Source: an uncultured Actinomycetes bacterium
Lineage (GTDB): Bacteria > Actinomycetota > Acidimicrobiia > Acidimicrobiales > Acidimicrobilacustridaceae
Assembly: GCA_945957335.1 (NCBI GenBank)
Contig: CAMFLJ010000027.1
Span: 1 to 19,648, forward strand
DNA length: 19,648 nucleotides
Direction of reading: 5' to 3'
Shown: one piece after another, positions 19,332-19,648 of the stretch
How the letters are laid out: each line of letters opens with the position of its first letter
Numbering within the stretch: the first letter of the stretch is position 1
Notes under the pieces: generated by a model
The model's input: only the letters and a program-made list of their open reading frames with translations
Database searches by the model: none
Told to the model about the DNA's origin: nothing
Translations under genes and position numbers: made by a program

Positions 19332-19648
19332 TCAGGGCTCGACGGTGTAGGTGTCGACGCCCGACTTGAGCAGGGTGCCGGGTGTGTTGCCGGTGGCCTG
19401 GCCGTCGACGATCACGGCGGTGCCGTTGACCAGCACCCGCTCGACGCCGAACGAGCCGGCGGTGAGGCGCTCGCAGCCGCCGGGCAGGTCGGCGACCATC
19501 TTGGCGTTCTCCGAGCCCACGGTCTCGGGGTCGATGACCACGATGTCGGCGAGCTTGCCCTCGGCGATCGTGCCGCGGTCGCGCAGGCCGAACAGCTCGG
19601 CGGGCACCTGGGTCATGAGGTTCACGGCCTTCTCGACCGGGATCAGCT
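19332..19648 (-). CDS. Amidohydrolase family protein, C-terminal part (N-acyl-D-amino-acid deacylase-like)
   Basis: Only the last 105 or so codons are in the window; the frame is open through the right edge, so the start is outside. The sequence PVEKAVNLMTQVPAELFGL, then RGTIAEGKLADIVVIDPETVG, and the closing VERVLVNGTAVIVDGQATGNTPGTLLKSG is the standard C-terminus of amidohydrolase superfamily 3 (D-aminoacylase/dihydroorotase-like), where the chain returns to the small beta-sandwich and ends with the substrate-side GxxPGxxL segment. The metal-binding histidines would lie upstream, so catalytic integrity cannot be judged. It is unlikely to be functionally linked to the TasA-like locus, from which a terminator separates it. 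Confidence 0.88.
   Translation of the reverse strand, partial: LIPVEKAVNLMTQVPAELFGLRDRGTIAEGKLADIVVIDPETVGSENAKMVADLPGGCERLTAGSFGVERVLVNGTAVIVDGQATGNTPGTLLKSGVDTYTVEP

Overview
The window is a very GC-rich chromosomal segment. It uses GTG as well as ATG starts, packs genes into overlapping operons, and shows several promoters with an actinobacterial TAnnnT -10 box so close to the start codon that the mRNA would be leaderless. The gene content (F420-type luciferase-like oxidoreductase, FadE26/FadE27-like acyl-CoA dehydrogenase pair, steroid-type P450, many SDR enzymes) fits an actinobacterium; I would guess class Acidimicrobiia, but that is inference. No rRNA, tRNA, phage gene or insertion sequence is recognisable. 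No gene-free stretch exceeds about 250 bases.

Layout. (1) 1-1868, plus strand: end of a LivF-type ABC ATPase, a two-helix membrane protein and a 3-alpha-hydroxysteroid-dehydrogenase-like SDR, closed by a strong hairpin. (2) 1941-6473, minus strand: a tight five-gene operon (dimeric alpha/beta-barrel protein, two extended SDR/epimerases, a classical SDR and a plant-like SABATH carboxyl methyltransferase) behind a promoter overlapped by an 11-bp-arm palindrome. (3) 6558-7469: an LLM-family oxidoreductase with a related palindrome at its promoter. (4) 7527-8670: an AbiEi-like wHTH/DUF559 nuclease-fold gene bracketed by three 45-bp direct repeats. (5) 8690-10074: two SDR genes with a 4-nt overlap, the first of which appears catalytically dead. 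(6) 10176-14502, plus strand: fadE26/fadE27-like pair with a CRP-like site, then a cytochrome P450 and a TetR regulator. (7) 14640-19207: an orphan LuxR-type response regulator, then a SipW/TasA-like surface-protein locus on the minus strand. (8) 19332-end: C-terminus of an amidohydrolase.

How it fits together. Regions 1, 5 and 6 look like sterol or isoprenoid side-chain catabolism: P450 terminal oxidation, heteromeric acyl-CoA dehydrogenation and SDR steps. Region 2 is an undefined small-molecule pathway, possibly under the same repressor as the LLM gene. Region 7 is the most unusual. Two paralogous TasA/camelysin-like secreted proteins flank a 746-residue protein that fuses a SipW-type (S26B) signal peptidase to an extracellular Fn3-like domain and a six-repeat NHL propeller. 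A segment resembling a SipW-cleavable signal lies between the two halves, so the enzyme might release its own propeller. Both TasA-like genes share the same upstream architecture: a GGTAC-GGAT-GTACC palindrome, a 36-40 nt linker and an identical 18-nt motif whose GGATG could pair with the palindrome's CATCC loop if transcribed. That makes it either a shared operator or an undescribed RNA leader.
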